In this document: piece by piece, positions 1 to 7,624 of the stretch
Layout of the letters: every line of letters starts with the position of its first letter
Position numbering within the stretch: the stretch's first letter is position 1
Origin: Paractinoplanes polyasparticus
GTDB taxonomy: Bacteria > Actinomycetota > Actinomycetes > Mycobacteriales > Micromonosporaceae
Length of the DNA: 64,000 nucleotides
Direction: 5' to 3'
Assembly: GCF_019710575.1 (NCBI RefSeq)
Contig: NZ_JAHWFK010000060.1
Coordinates: 41,456 to 105,455, forward strand
Position numbers and translations under genes: made by a program
The notes under the pieces: model-generated
The model's database searches: none
Told to the model about the DNA's origin: nothing
What the model saw: only the letters and a program-made list of their open reading frames with translations

Positions 1-105
1 CGGTGACCGGCAGGCCCAGGGCCAGCACCACCAGGGCGGGTGTCATGGTGACGGCGCGGCGCACGAAGAGCGGAATGCGACGGCGGATGAACCCCGGTGG
101 TTGTT
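1..105 (-). pseudogene. Nramp-type metal transporter (MntH-like), partial, lacks its 5' part
   Basis: Reading the minus strand from about 105 down to the window edge gives an open frame containing RRRIPLFVRRAVTM followed by a hydrophobic stretch ending ALGLPVT. This resembles the segment of Nramp/MntH proton-coupled Mn2+/Fe2+ transporters that precedes the SQVxLSFGIP motif, which would lie beyond the left edge. No start codon or N-terminal half is present. Upstream, the frame runs straight into the diiron monooxygenase fragment, so the visible end is a junction and not a normal gene start. The assignment rests on about 30 residues, so it is tentative. Confidence 0.45.
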
Positions 106-405
106 CCACCACGCGTAGCGCAGGTCGCGCTCGAGCAGCTGGTGGTTGCCCTCGTCGGCCAGCGCCATGAGCAGGGTGGCGTAGCCGTTGCTGATGTGCC
201 GCGACTCGTCCGACTGCACCGAGTGGAACACGGTGGGCAGCAGGTAGTCGCCGTTCGCTGCCCGGCCCGCGCTCGGGCACCGGCCGGTCGCTGCCCCAGG
301 CCTTCAGCACGGTCCAGTCGAGCGGATAGCCGCCCTTGCCGTCGGCGAACCCGTAAAGCCAGCCCTGCGCGAGGTAGTGCCGCGTTTCTTGGTGCAAGCG
401 ACTAG
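43..405 (-). pseudogene. Diiron monooxygenase hydroxylase fragment, frameshifted
   Basis: The minus strand from about 270 to 100 encodes ANGDYLLPTVFHSVQSDESR followed by HISNGYATLLMAL and a WWNNH motif. This matches the part of bacterial multicomponent monooxygenase (propane, methane, toluene or phenol hydroxylase) large subunits with the second E-x-x-H iron ligand pair, here the E and H of SDESRH. Further upstream, positions 394 to 240 encode HQETRHYLAQGWLYGF and more in a frame shifted by one base; I do not firmly recognise that part. After WWNNH the frame ends within 20 residues. No complete hydroxylase is possible, so this is a remnant. The substrate of the ancestral enzyme cannot be told. 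Confidence 0.5.
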
Positions 406-498
406 GAATGCCCGGCCCAACACGCTGCCGACGTGGTGAGCCGGCCTTCGACCATCATGCGGTTGCCTTGTAGGCCTCTGCCGTCGAGCTATGAAGAC

Positions 499-1497
499 TC
501 AGTTGCCGGCGCCCAGGGTGGCCATCATGGCGGTGGGGTAGCGGTCGCCCTTGGCCGCGCCGGCGGGGACGGCCTTTTCGATCTCGGCCAGGTCGTCGTC
601 GGACAGGGTTACCTCGAGGGCGGGCAGGGCCTCGGCAAGTCGCTCGCGGGTGCGGGCGCCGACCAGGGGGACGATGTCGTTGCCCTGGGCGGCCACCCAG
701 GCGATCGCTAGTTGGGCCACCGTGCAGCCCTTGGCCGTGGCGATGCGGCGCAGGGCCTCGACCAGGGTCAGGTTGTGGTCGAGGTTGTCGCCGGAGAAGC
801 GGGGCGTGAAGCCGCGGAAGTCGCCCGGCTCGCCGCTGCGGCCGGCGTTCCAGTGGCCCGAGATCAGGCCGCGGCTGAGCACGCCGTACGCGGTCAGGCC
901 GATTCCCAGCTCGCGCAGCGTGGGCAGGATCTCGGCCTCGATGGCGCGTGAGATCAGCGAGTATTCGATCTGCAGGTCGGCGATCGGGTGCACCGCGTTC
1001 GCGCGGCGGATGGTCTCGGCGCCGACCTCGGACAGGCCGACGTGGCGCACGTAACCGGCGTCGATCATCTCTTTGATCGCGCCCACCGTCTCCTCGATCG
1101 GGACGGCCGGGTCGAGGCGGGCGGGGCGGTAGATGTCGATGTGGTCGGTGCCGAGCCGGGTCAGCGTGTAGGCCAGGAAGTTCTTGACCGCCTCGGGCCG
1201 GCCGTCCTGACCGTTCCAGGACATGTCGGGGCCGCGCAGCCCGCCGAACTTGACGCTCAGTTGGTAGCTGTCGCGGGGGCGCCCGCGCAGCGCCTCGGAC
1301 AGCAGCAACTCGTTGTGGCCCATGCCGTAGAAGTCGCCGGTGTCGATCAGCGTGACGCCCGCGTCGAGCGCGGCGTGCACGGTGGCGATGCTCTCGGTCC
1401 GGTCGGTGGCTCCGTAGACGCCGTGGGACATGCCCATGGCGCCGAGCCCCAGCTTGCCCACGGTCGGGCCGGTCGTGCCGAGGGTGATTGTCTGCAT
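499..1497 (-). CDS. Aldo/keto reductase with altered catalytic His
   Basis: The 332-residue product is a cytoplasmic NADPH-dependent aldo/keto reductase of the YakC/AKR13-like kind, predicted to reduce aldehydes or ketones. Asp52, Tyr57 (IDTGDFYG) and Lys83 of the catalytic tetrad are present. The position normally held by the catalytic His (usual form YQHRxDP) reads YRPARLDP, so an Ala stands there. The C-terminal NADP-binding region (LVGARTRERLAEAL) is intact and the length is normal. The ATG at 1497 is chosen because AAGGAGC lies 5-10 bases before it. It is divergent from an XRE regulator 114 bases away, a layout common for a regulator and its target. The substrate is unknown. Confidence 0.88.
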   Translation of the reverse strand: MQTITLGTTGPTVGKLGLGAMGMSHGVYGATDRTESIATVHAALDAGVTLIDTGDFYGMGHNELLLSEALRGRPRDSYQLSVKFGGLRGPDMSWNGQDGRPEAVKNFLAYTLTRLGTDHIDIYRPARLDPAVPIEETVGAIKEMIDAGYVRHVGLSEVGAETIRRANAVHPIADLQIEYSLISRAIEAEILPTLRELGIGLTAYGVLSRGLISGHWNAGRSGEPGDFRGFTPRFSGDNLDHNLTLVEALRRIATAKGCTVAQLAIAWVAAQGNDIVPLVGARTRERLAEALPALEVTLSDDDLAEIEKAVPAGAAKGDRYPTAMMATLGAGN

Positions 1498-1611
1498 CGT
1501 GTGCTCCTTCGTTGGTCTGTGTCGACCATGCGCCCGTATCGGGCCGGGCGGGAGCGGAGAGTTCATCGTGGGAGCGGCAGTCCCTGGTTGTGCCGGCCCC
1601 GCCGGGGCAGC

Positions 1612-2463
1612 ATGGAGGGCATGCAACGGGATGAGCTGGCCGACTTCCTGCGCCGCCGCCGCGAGGCGATCCGCCCGGCCGAGGTGGGCCTGGCTGACGG
1701 GCGCCGGCGTCGCACGGCGGGTCTGCGGCGAGAAGAGGTCGCGATGCTGGCCGGCATGTCCGTGGATTACGTCGTACGCCTGGAACAGGGCCGCAGCAGC
1801 CAGCCCTCCACGCAGCTGCTCGGCGCGCTGGCGCGGGCCCTGCGGCTGTCCGACGACGAGCGGGACCACCTGTTCCACCTGGCCGGCCACCAGCCGCCAC
1901 CGGCCGACGGCACGGCCCGGCTGGCCCGGGCGGGCCTGCTGCGCATGCTCGACCTGCTCGGTGACACTCCGGCCATCGTGCTCTCCGATCTCGGGGAGAC
2001 TCTCGCCCAGAACCGTGGGGCCATGCTGCTCTCCGGCGACCAGGTCGGCCTCGAGGGCGACCGGCGCTATCACGCCTACCGGTGGTTCACCGACCCGGTG
2101 GCCCGCGCCGTCCACCCGTCGGAGGACGAGGAACGCCACTCCCGGGTGATCGTGGCTGACCTGCGCGCGGTGGCCGGGCGGCGGCACGGCGATCCGACGA
2201 TCGCCCGCTTGGTCGCGCGGCTCAACGCCGAGAGTGAGACCTTCCGCCGGCTCTGGGCGGAACACGAGGTCGCGGTCCGGCGCTTCGACCACAAGACCTT
2301 CGTCAACTCGCGGGTCGGGCCGCTCCTGATGCACTGCGAAACCCTGGTCACGCCCGATCTGGGCCAGCTCCTGCTGGTGCTCACCCCGGCTGACGACGAC
2401 ACCCGCGAGCGGTTCGACCTGCTACGTGTCGTCGGTCTCCAGGAGTTCGCCGCCGAGGTGTGA
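1612..2463 (+). CDS. XRE-family regulator with MmyB-like ligand domain
   Basis: The 283-residue protein starts with an XRE helix-turn-helix (about residues 30-85, including RTAGLRREEVAMLAGMSVDY) and continues as the MmyB-like ligand-binding domain typical of actinomycete regulators (DLLGDTPAIVLSDLGETLAQN, then a PAS-like C-terminal half). Such proteins usually control a divergent oxidoreductase and probably sense a small lipid or redox ligand. The start could be ATG 1612 or ATG 1621; 1612 is preferred because the later ATG is only one base after GGAGGG. The aldo/keto reductase at 499-1497 is the likely target. The stop overlaps a possible GTG start of the next gene. Confidence 0.85.
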   Translation: MEGMQRDELADFLRRRREAIRPAEVGLADGRRRRTAGLRREEVAMLAGMSVDYVVRLEQGRSSQPSTQLLGALARALRLSDDERDHLFHLAGHQPPPADGTARLARAGLLRMLDLLGDTPAIVLSDLGETLAQNRGAMLLSGDQVGLEGDRRYHAYRWFTDPVARAVHPSEDEERHSRVIVADLRAVAGRRHGDPTIARLVARLNAESETFRRLWAEHEVAVRRFDHKTFVNSRVGPLLMHCETLVTPDLGQLLLVLTPADDDTRERFDLLRVVGLQEFAAEV

Positions 2464-2495
2464 GACCCGCCGGCGCGGGTACGCTTCGCCCGGTC

Positions 2496-3230
2496 ATGCC
2501 TCCAGTTGCCGTCAAACCCCAGTCCCGCCGCAGGCTGTTCCTCCTGCTCGGCGCCGTTGTCCTGATCCTCGCCGCGGTGAACGTCGCCGACAAGTACGGC
2601 CCGAACCACACCGGTCTGGTGGCCGGTCCGCTGGTTGCCGTGCTGCTCGTGCTCCTGGCCCGCCGGTCCGGTCTGAGCTGGCACGATCTCGGGCTTTCCC
2701 GCCGTACGTTCGTGCCGGGGCTCAAGTACGCCGTGGGCGCCATCCTGGCCGTTGCGGTCGTCTACGCGATCGGGGTGGCGCTGCCCCTGACGCGTCCCGC
2801 GTTCAACGACGTCCGCTACCACCTGCACCCCGGCGCCGCCCTGCTCACCGCGTTCATCATCGTGCCGCTGGGCACCGTGCTGCTGGAGGAGATCGCGTTC
2901 CGCGGCGTCCTGCTCGGCCTGGTCAACCGCCACCGTGGCGCCGTGTGGGCCAGCATCACGTCCTCGGTCCTGTTCGGCCTGTGGCACATCCTGCCGTCGC
3001 TGCGCCTCAACAATGCCAACGCCGCCGTCGGCACCGTCTTCGGTTCTTCAACGGCCGGCCGCATCCTCGCTGTGCTGGGCGCGGTCGCCTTCACTGCCCT
3101 CGCCGGCGTGCTGCTGTGCGAGTTGCGCCGCCGCAGCGGAAGCCTGCTGGCCGCCGCCGCCCTGCATTGGGCCACCAACGGGCTGGGTCTGCTGGTGGCG
3201 GCCGCCCTGGCTACGACCAGCTTCGCCTGA
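2496..3230 (+). CDS. CPBP-family intramembrane protease
   Basis: The 244-residue integral membrane protein has about six to eight hydrophobic segments and the three motifs of the CAAX prenyl protease 2/bacteriocin-processing (Abi, CPBP) family: EEIAFRG, FGLWH and HWATN, which supply the two Glu and the His residues of the metalloprotease site. In bacteria such proteins cleave membrane substrates or confer bacteriocin self-protection; the substrate here is unknown. The chosen ATG has a possible -10 (TACGCT, 2480-2485) just before it. An in-frame GTG at 2460 overlaps the stop of the XRE gene and could instead be a coupled start. Its 3' end overlaps the convergent hydrolase gene by 20 bases. Confidence 0.85.
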   Translation: MPPVAVKPQSRRRLFLLLGAVVLILAAVNVADKYGPNHTGLVAGPLVAVLLVLLARRSGLSWHDLGLSRRTFVPGLKYAVGAILAVAVVYAIGVALPLTRPAFNDVRYHLHPGAALLTAFIIVPLGTVLLEEIAFRGVLLGLVNRHRGAVWASITSSVLFGLWHILPSLRLNNANAAVGTVFGSSTAGRILAVLGAVAFTALAGVLLCELRRRSGSLLAAAALHWATNGLGLLVAAALATTSFA

Positions 3231-3999
3231 GCAGGCCTGTCACGAGGGGTTCGCGGTAGTCGTCGTTGTGGCCACCGTCCTCGACGGCGACGACCCGGAC
3301 CGGCCCGGCGGCATTGTCGGCCACAGTGATGCTCTGTTCGGGCGGAACGACCGAGTCGGCCGTGCCGTAGACCACCAGCGTCGGCACGGTGATCGTGCGG
3401 ATCGGCTGGGCGACCGGAAATTCGTCCCGCAGCAGCAGCCGGACCGGCAGGAACGGGTAGTGCTCCCGGCCCGCCGACCCCAGATCGGCGAAGGGCGACC
3501 GCAGCACCAGCATCTCCGGCGGGTGCCGGGTCGCCAGCCCGGTCACGACCGCCGCGCCCAGGCTCTCGCCGAGATAGACCAGCCTGGTCCCGGCCCGTTC
3601 GACCAGGAAGGCGCGGGCGGCATCGGCATCGCGGGCCAGCCCCTCCTCGCTCGGCCGGCCCGGGTTGCCGCCGTAGCCGCGGTAGTCGAGCAGCAGCACG
3701 GTGAAGCCCTCGGCCGCCAGGGCAGCGGCGAGCGGCGCCCGGCCCAGCCGGTTGCCCGCGTTGCCGGGCGCCACCAGCACGGCTGTGCGCTGATCGGGCG
3801 TACCGGAAGGTGGCCGGAACAGCCAGGAGCCGAGCCGCAGCCCGTCGCTCGTGCGCAGGGTGACCGGCTCGGCCCCGGCGACCAGGGGCGGCGTCGCCCG
3901 GTCGGGGAAGTAGATCAACCGTCGTTGCAGGAACCAGATCGCGGCCAGGATCAGGGCCAGCACCACCAGCACGACCAGTGCCACCCGGAGCCGGACCAT
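3211..3999 (-). CDS. Membrane-anchored alpha/beta hydrolase
   Basis: The 262-residue protein has a single N-terminal membrane segment (about residues 5-24), then an alpha/beta hydrolase fold of the BAAT/ABHD13-like serine aminopeptidase type. A nucleophile elbow GESLGAA, an acid in YGTADSVVPPEQ and the catalytic His in DGGHNDDY are all visible, so it should be an active esterase or peptidase facing outward or held at the membrane. Its natural substrate is unknown. The ATG at 3999 starts directly at the membrane segment; no strong ribosome site precedes it. It is convergent with the CPBP gene and lies 38 bases after the start-proximal end of the next minus-strand gene. Confidence 0.83.
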   Translation of the reverse strand: MVRLRVALVVLVVLALILAAIWFLQRRLIYFPDRATPPLVAGAEPVTLRTSDGLRLGSWLFRPPSGTPDQRTAVLVAPGNAGNRLGRAPLAAALAAEGFTVLLLDYRGYGGNPGRPSEEGLARDADAARAFLVERAGTRLVYLGESLGAAVVTGLATRHPPEMLVLRSPFADLGSAGREHYPFLPVRLLLRDEFPVAQPIRTITVPTLVVYGTADSVVPPEQSITVADNAAGPVRVVAVEDGGHNDDYREPLVTGLLRRSWS

Positions 4000-4037
4000 G
4001 CACCGATTATGTGCCCTCCGCGCCGAGCGGGCAGGGC

Positions 4038-5459
4038 TCAGTCGAGCGGCGTGAACTCCAGGTAGTCGAGGTTGAAGTTCTGGTATCGGTCGGCGTCGGC
4101 CTGCAGGACGACGGTGTGAGCGCCCTCGGTCAGGCGCCAGGACGGGATCACGACCTGGGTCGCGAAGGCGTAGTGGGAGGTCGTCGTCATGACCTCGACC
4201 GGCGGGGTGGTGCGGGCGCCGTCGAAGGTGAGGGTGAAGCGGCCGGCCGGGCGGTACGGGGAGGCCACCCGCGCCGAGACGCGGTAGTTGCCGCTGCGGG
4301 GGACGGCGACGTCGTAGCGGATCCACTCGCCGGCCCGGATCCAGCCGACCACGATCGCGCCCGCGGTGTCGCCGACGTCCACGCCCTCGAACGGGCGGGC
4401 GGCGCCGCCGCGGTTGTTGTCGTCCAGGTCGTAGTAGCCCAGGCCCTTGCCGGCGGGGGAGTAGTCCTCGGCCTGCACCCGCACCGTGCCGGCGGGTTGC
4501 TGCGGCCATGGCCGGCCGAGGTCGCGGGCGCCCAGCCAGGCGCTCAGATCGTCCGGGTCGTCGGTCTGGATCATGTCGGCGCCGTGCCGCTCGACCAGCG
4601 TGGCCCAGCCGAGCGCGGGATCCCGCAGTGACGCCTCGTCGGTGTAGCCGGCCGCCATCCCGTACCACATGGTGCTCACCCACACCCGGCTCGTGGCTTT
4701 CGCCCGCGCCACCGCCGCCGGCTGGATCTGGGCGTCGGTCAGGCGGTCGAAGACCAGCTCGTACGCCTGCGGAGGCCGCCCCGGCGGAAAGGCGCCGATG
4801 TCCACCGCGTTGGCGTCGCCGACCACGTGGTTGTAGAGGATTCGCGGATCCCGTTCGAGGAACGCGGTCACCTCGTCGATCGGCGCGCCGCTCTTGAAGA
4901 TGCCCTGCTCCACCTGGCCGAGCTCGGCGAGCAGATCGTAGATCTGGTCCCGGTACGCCCATCCGCGGTCCAGGTTGACCAGGGCACCGCTGTCGCGCAG
5001 GGCCAGCAGGGCCTCCCGCAACGTCGGCACGCCCACCGCGGTGACCGGCGCGTACCTGCCGCCCAGCCCTTCCCGCAGCCGCAGCGCCCGCACCTCGGCC
5101 AGCGTCAGGTCGGCCACCCGCCCCCGGCCGTCGGTGGTGCGGTCGACGCTGTCGTCGTGCATGAGCACGAGCTCGCCGTCCCGGGTGCGCCGGATGTCGA
5201 CCTCGACCACCTGCGCCCCGTGCGCGACAGCCTGCGTGACCGCCCCGAGGGAGTTCTCCGGCGCGCCCCGCCAGTAGCCGCGGTGCGCGACAACCATGAC
5301 GGGAGCCCCCGTGCCGTGCCGGAGGAACAGGCTGCCCGGCTTCTCGACCGCCCGCAGCGGAACAGCCGCCGGCAGCGGAAGAGCCTCGGTCTCCCGCAGC
5401 GGAAGAACCGCGCCGGCCAGAGCGACGAGGGTAACGGCGGCAATGATCGGCACACGCAT
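4038..5459 (-). CDS. Secreted glycerophosphodiester phosphodiesterase with CBM6/35 domain
   Basis: The 473-residue protein begins with a signal peptide-like segment (residues 1-25), then a GDPD TIM-barrel (about 55-320). AHRGYWRGAPENS, EVDIRRTRDGELVLMHD and the later Asp-rich strand provide the catalytic His pair and Ca2+/metal ligands of glycerophosphodiester phosphodiesterases. Residues about 335-473 form a carbohydrate-binding module 6/35 (RVQAEDYSPAGKG, Trp-Ile-Arg-Tyr and a C-terminal NLDYLEF). The enzyme should release glycerol-3-phosphate and an alcohol from glycerophosphodiesters outside the cell, possibly from teichoic acid or lipid head groups while bound to a polysaccharide. The ATG at 5459 is preferred because it starts the hydrophobic signal. 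Confidence 0.88.
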   Translation of the reverse strand: MRVPIIAAVTLVALAGAVLPLRETEALPLPAAVPLRAVEKPGSLFLRHGTGAPVMVVAHRGYWRGAPENSLGAVTQAVAHGAQVVEVDIRRTRDGELVLMHDDSVDRTTDGRGRVADLTLAEVRALRLREGLGGRYAPVTAVGVPTLREALLALRDSGALVNLDRGWAYRDQIYDLLAELGQVEQGIFKSGAPIDEVTAFLERDPRILYNHVVGDANAVDIGAFPPGRPPQAYELVFDRLTDAQIQPAAVARAKATSRVWVSTMWYGMAAGYTDEASLRDPALGWATLVERHGADMIQTDDPDDLSAWLGARDLGRPWPQQPAGTVRVQAEDYSPAGKGLGYYDLDDNNRGGAARPFEGVDVGDTAGAIVVGWIRAGEWIRYDVAVPRSGNYRVSARVASPYRPAGRFTLTFDGARTTPPVEVMTTTSHYAFATQVVIPSWRLTEGAHTVVLQADADRYQNFNLDYLEFTPLD

Positions 5460-5494
5460 GTCGCCGTGTATCGAACCATGCCGCCGCAGCCCCG

Positions 5495-6277
5495 TCAGTT
5501 CGCGGGGGCCAGGGAAGCCGCGAAGTCGTTGATGTCGCGGGCCGGACGGCCGGTGATCGTGCGGACGTGGTCGGTGACGCGTTCGAAACCACCGGCCCGG
5601 ATGAGGGCGAAGACACCGGCCAGCTGAGCGGCCAGCCAGTCGGGCAGTCCGGCGTTCTCGAAGCGGGGACGGGCCTGTTCCTCGGTGAGGTCGAGGAAAC
5701 GAACGGAGAGGGCGTCCGCCGCCTCGGCGAAGGTGATCGCGGCCGGGCCGGTCAGGTCGTACGTCCGGCCGGTGTGGCCGTCCTCGAGCAGCGTCACCGC
5801 GGCGACCGCGGCCACGTCGCGGATGTCGATCATCGCCACCCGGCGGCCGGCGGTGGGGGAGGGCAGGGTGCCGGAGGCGGTGACCATGAGCAGGTTGGTC
5901 ATGAAGAACGCGGGGCGCAGGACCACCGCGGGCACACCCGACCGGTGCAGGTGAGCCTCGATCTCGCCGTGCCAGCCGTACGCCGGGACGTCCGACGCGC
6001 GGTCGGCGTGCTGGGCGGAGAGCTTCACGATCCGGTCGACGCCGTGCTCGGCGGCAGCGTCGATCACCGCCGTCTCGTGGCGGACCTTGGCCGGTCCGTC
6101 GGCGGCGCACAGGTAGACGCGGTCGACGCCGTCGAAGGCGCGCCGCAGCGAGGCGGGATCGTCGAAGTCGCCCACGGCGCGGCTGAAGGCGCGTACGTCC
6201 GCACCGTGGGCTCGCAGTTCGCGGACGACATGGGCGCCGACATTGCCGGTGGCGCCGGTGACCAGGATGCGGGTCAT
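5495..6277 (-). CDS. NmrA-like/atypical SDR NAD(P)-binding protein
   Basis: The 260-residue protein has an N-terminal Rossmann motif (VTGATGNVGAHV) and the architecture of the NmrA/HSCARG atypical SDR family, which includes NAD(P)H:quinone oxidoreductase-like and NAD(P)-sensing proteins. No SDR Tyr-x3-Lys motif is evident, as is usual in this branch. Its ATG overlaps the last four bases of the upstream FAD oxidase gene (ATGA), so the two are very likely translated together. GAAAGG lies 9 bases before the start. The pairing suggests that it acts on or with the product of the oxidase, or senses redox state; the reaction is unknown. Confidence 0.85.
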   Translation of the reverse strand: MTRILVTGATGNVGAHVVRELRAHGADVRAFSRAVGDFDDPASLRRAFDGVDRVYLCAADGPAKVRHETAVIDAAAEHGVDRIVKLSAQHADRASDVPAYGWHGEIEAHLHRSGVPAVVLRPAFFMTNLLMVTASGTLPSPTAGRRVAMIDIRDVAAVAAVTLLEDGHTGRTYDLTGPAAITFAEAADALSVRFLDLTEEQARPRFENAGLPDWLAAQLAGVFALIRAGGFERVTDHVRTITGRPARDINDFAASLAPAN

Positions 6278-7557
6278 GAGGTTGCCTTTCGGATGGGGGC
6301 CGGTGGGATGTTGTGGCCCGTACGGAAGAAATTGGCCGGATCCCACGAGCGCTTGACCTCGGTCAGGCGCTCGTAGTTGGCCGTGGTGAACGCGGAGCGG
6401 GTCCGGCTCGGATCGGTGAGCAGGGTCAGGAAGGAACCACCGGTCGCGTACGGGCGTATCCGCCGGACCAGCCGGTCGAGGGTCACCTCGGTGGGAGTGG
6501 GGAAGGGTGCGACCGCCATGACTGAGAACGGCACGTCGCGGTGCCCGGCCGGGCCGTCACCGGCTGCCATCGCTCCGCCCCAGTGCCGCAGCTCGACGAA
6601 CGCGAGCGGCGAGTCCCCGGCGCCCGCTTCGACGATCGCGTGCAGCACCTCGTCCGGCAGGGTGCGGAACAGCTCGATCTCCTGCCGGTTCGGGACGGGC
6701 GGGACGTCGGGACCGTTCGTAGCCGCACTGGCCTCCGGGAACGCCCGCATCGCGAACGCGTCGAGCAGCGGCGGTCCGGCCACCTCGAGCAGCGGGGCGA
6801 GGGCCCGGGCGCCGTCGTCGCCGTGGTGGAACGCCCGGATGGCCAGCACCCGGCGGCCGTCCACCTGAGGCAGCAGGACCGCCGTGTTCATCGCCTCGGG
6901 TTCGGTCGAGGCCCATTGCCGGTACGCGGCCAGCACGTCGAACGCGCGCTCCAGCGGATACAGCGACATGCCGGACCAGACCCGCGCGACCGGATACAGC
7001 TGGAACTCCAGCGATGTCACCACGCCGAAGTTCCCGCCGCCTCCCCGCAGCGCCCAGAACAGGTCCGGGTGCTCCCGCGGGCTCGCCGTCAGGGCGACCC
7101 CGCCGGCCGTGACCACCTCGGCGCTGATCATGCTGTCGGCTGCGAACCCGAACGTCCGCGACAGCCACGACTGGCCGCCGCCGAGCGTATAGCCGGTCAC
7201 CCCGACCGTGCTGCACCGGCCGGCCAGCCCGGCGAGGCCGTAGCGGGCGGCCGCGCGGTTCACGTCCGCCCACACCGCGCCGGGCCCGACCCGGGCCACA
7301 CGGCGGGCCGGGTCGATCTCGACGTCGTTCAGGGCGGTGGTCTTGAGCAGCAGAACGCCGTCGACCGGAGCGACCAGCCCGTGGCCGGTCGCCTGCACCG
7401 CGAGGGGCAGGTCGTGATCCCGGGCGGTGCGGACGGCGGCGCGCACGTCCCCGGTCGTCGCGGCCACGGCGATCAGCGCCGGGTGCGACTCGAAGGTCCG
7501 GTTCCAGCCGAGCCGGTGCCGGTCGTAGCCCGGATCGCCGGGCTTGAACATCGTCAT
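6274..7557 (-). CDS. FAD-dependent oxidase of the berberine bridge (BBE) family
   Basis: The 427-residue protein has a PCMH-type FAD-binding domain (about 30-200) and a C-terminal BBE domain (DPANFFRTGHNI). The flavin-linking His is probably in ATGHGLV, and a Cys in GRCSTVGVTGYTLGGG sits where bicovalent family members form the second flavin bond. These enzymes use O2 to oxidise alcohols, sugars or secondary metabolites. The gene is first of a two-gene operon with the NmrA-like gene and diverges from the SARP regulator at 7625, which probably controls it. The ATG at 7557 was chosen; a second ATG is two codons later. The substrate is unknown. Confidence 0.88.
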   Translation of the reverse strand: MTMFKPGDPGYDRHRLGWNRTFESHPALIAVAATTGDVRAAVRTARDHDLPLAVQATGHGLVAPVDGVLLLKTTALNDVEIDPARRVARVGPGAVWADVNRAAARYGLAGLAGRCSTVGVTGYTLGGGQSWLSRTFGFAADSMISAEVVTAGGVALTASPREHPDLFWALRGGGGNFGVVTSLEFQLYPVARVWSGMSLYPLERAFDVLAAYRQWASTEPEAMNTAVLLPQVDGRRVLAIRAFHHGDDGARALAPLLEVAGPPLLDAFAMRAFPEASAATNGPDVPPVPNRQEIELFRTLPDEVLHAIVEAGAGDSPLAFVELRHWGGAMAAGDGPAGHRDVPFSVMAVAPFPTPTEVTLDRLVRRIRPYATGGSFLTLLTDPSRTRSAFTTANYERLTEVKRSWDPANFFRTGHNIPPAPIRKATS

Positions 7558-7579
7558 GGGCCGAAGCTACGAAGGGCCC

Positions 7580-7617
7580 GTTGTGCTGTGGATGTGGTTC
7601 CGATGTGGTCCTACATT
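7580..7617 (+). promoter_or_regulatory. SARP-type direct repeats and -10 in the divergent promoter
   Basis: Three heptamers lie exactly 11 bases apart: GTTGTGC (7580), GATGTGG (7591) and GATGTGG (7602). They are followed by a possible -10 hexamer TACATT (7612-7617), 7 bases before the GTG of the SARP gene. Direct heptamers with 11-base spacing are the known binding pattern of SARP activators, although the usual gap to the -10 is about 8 bases and here it is 3. I infer autoregulation, and control of the divergent oxidase operon. Confidence 0.5.
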
Positions 7618-7624
7618 GAGCGGT

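Noticed and set aside
455..1900. Long minus-strand frame through the aldo/keto reductase and XRE genes
   Set aside because: It is a shadow in another frame of the aldo/keto reductase, rich in Arg, Pro and Gly.
2460..2496. GTG start for the CPBP gene overlapping the XRE stop
   Set aside because: The ATG at 2496 fits the beginning of the recognisable membrane protein better, although coupling from 2460 is not excluded.
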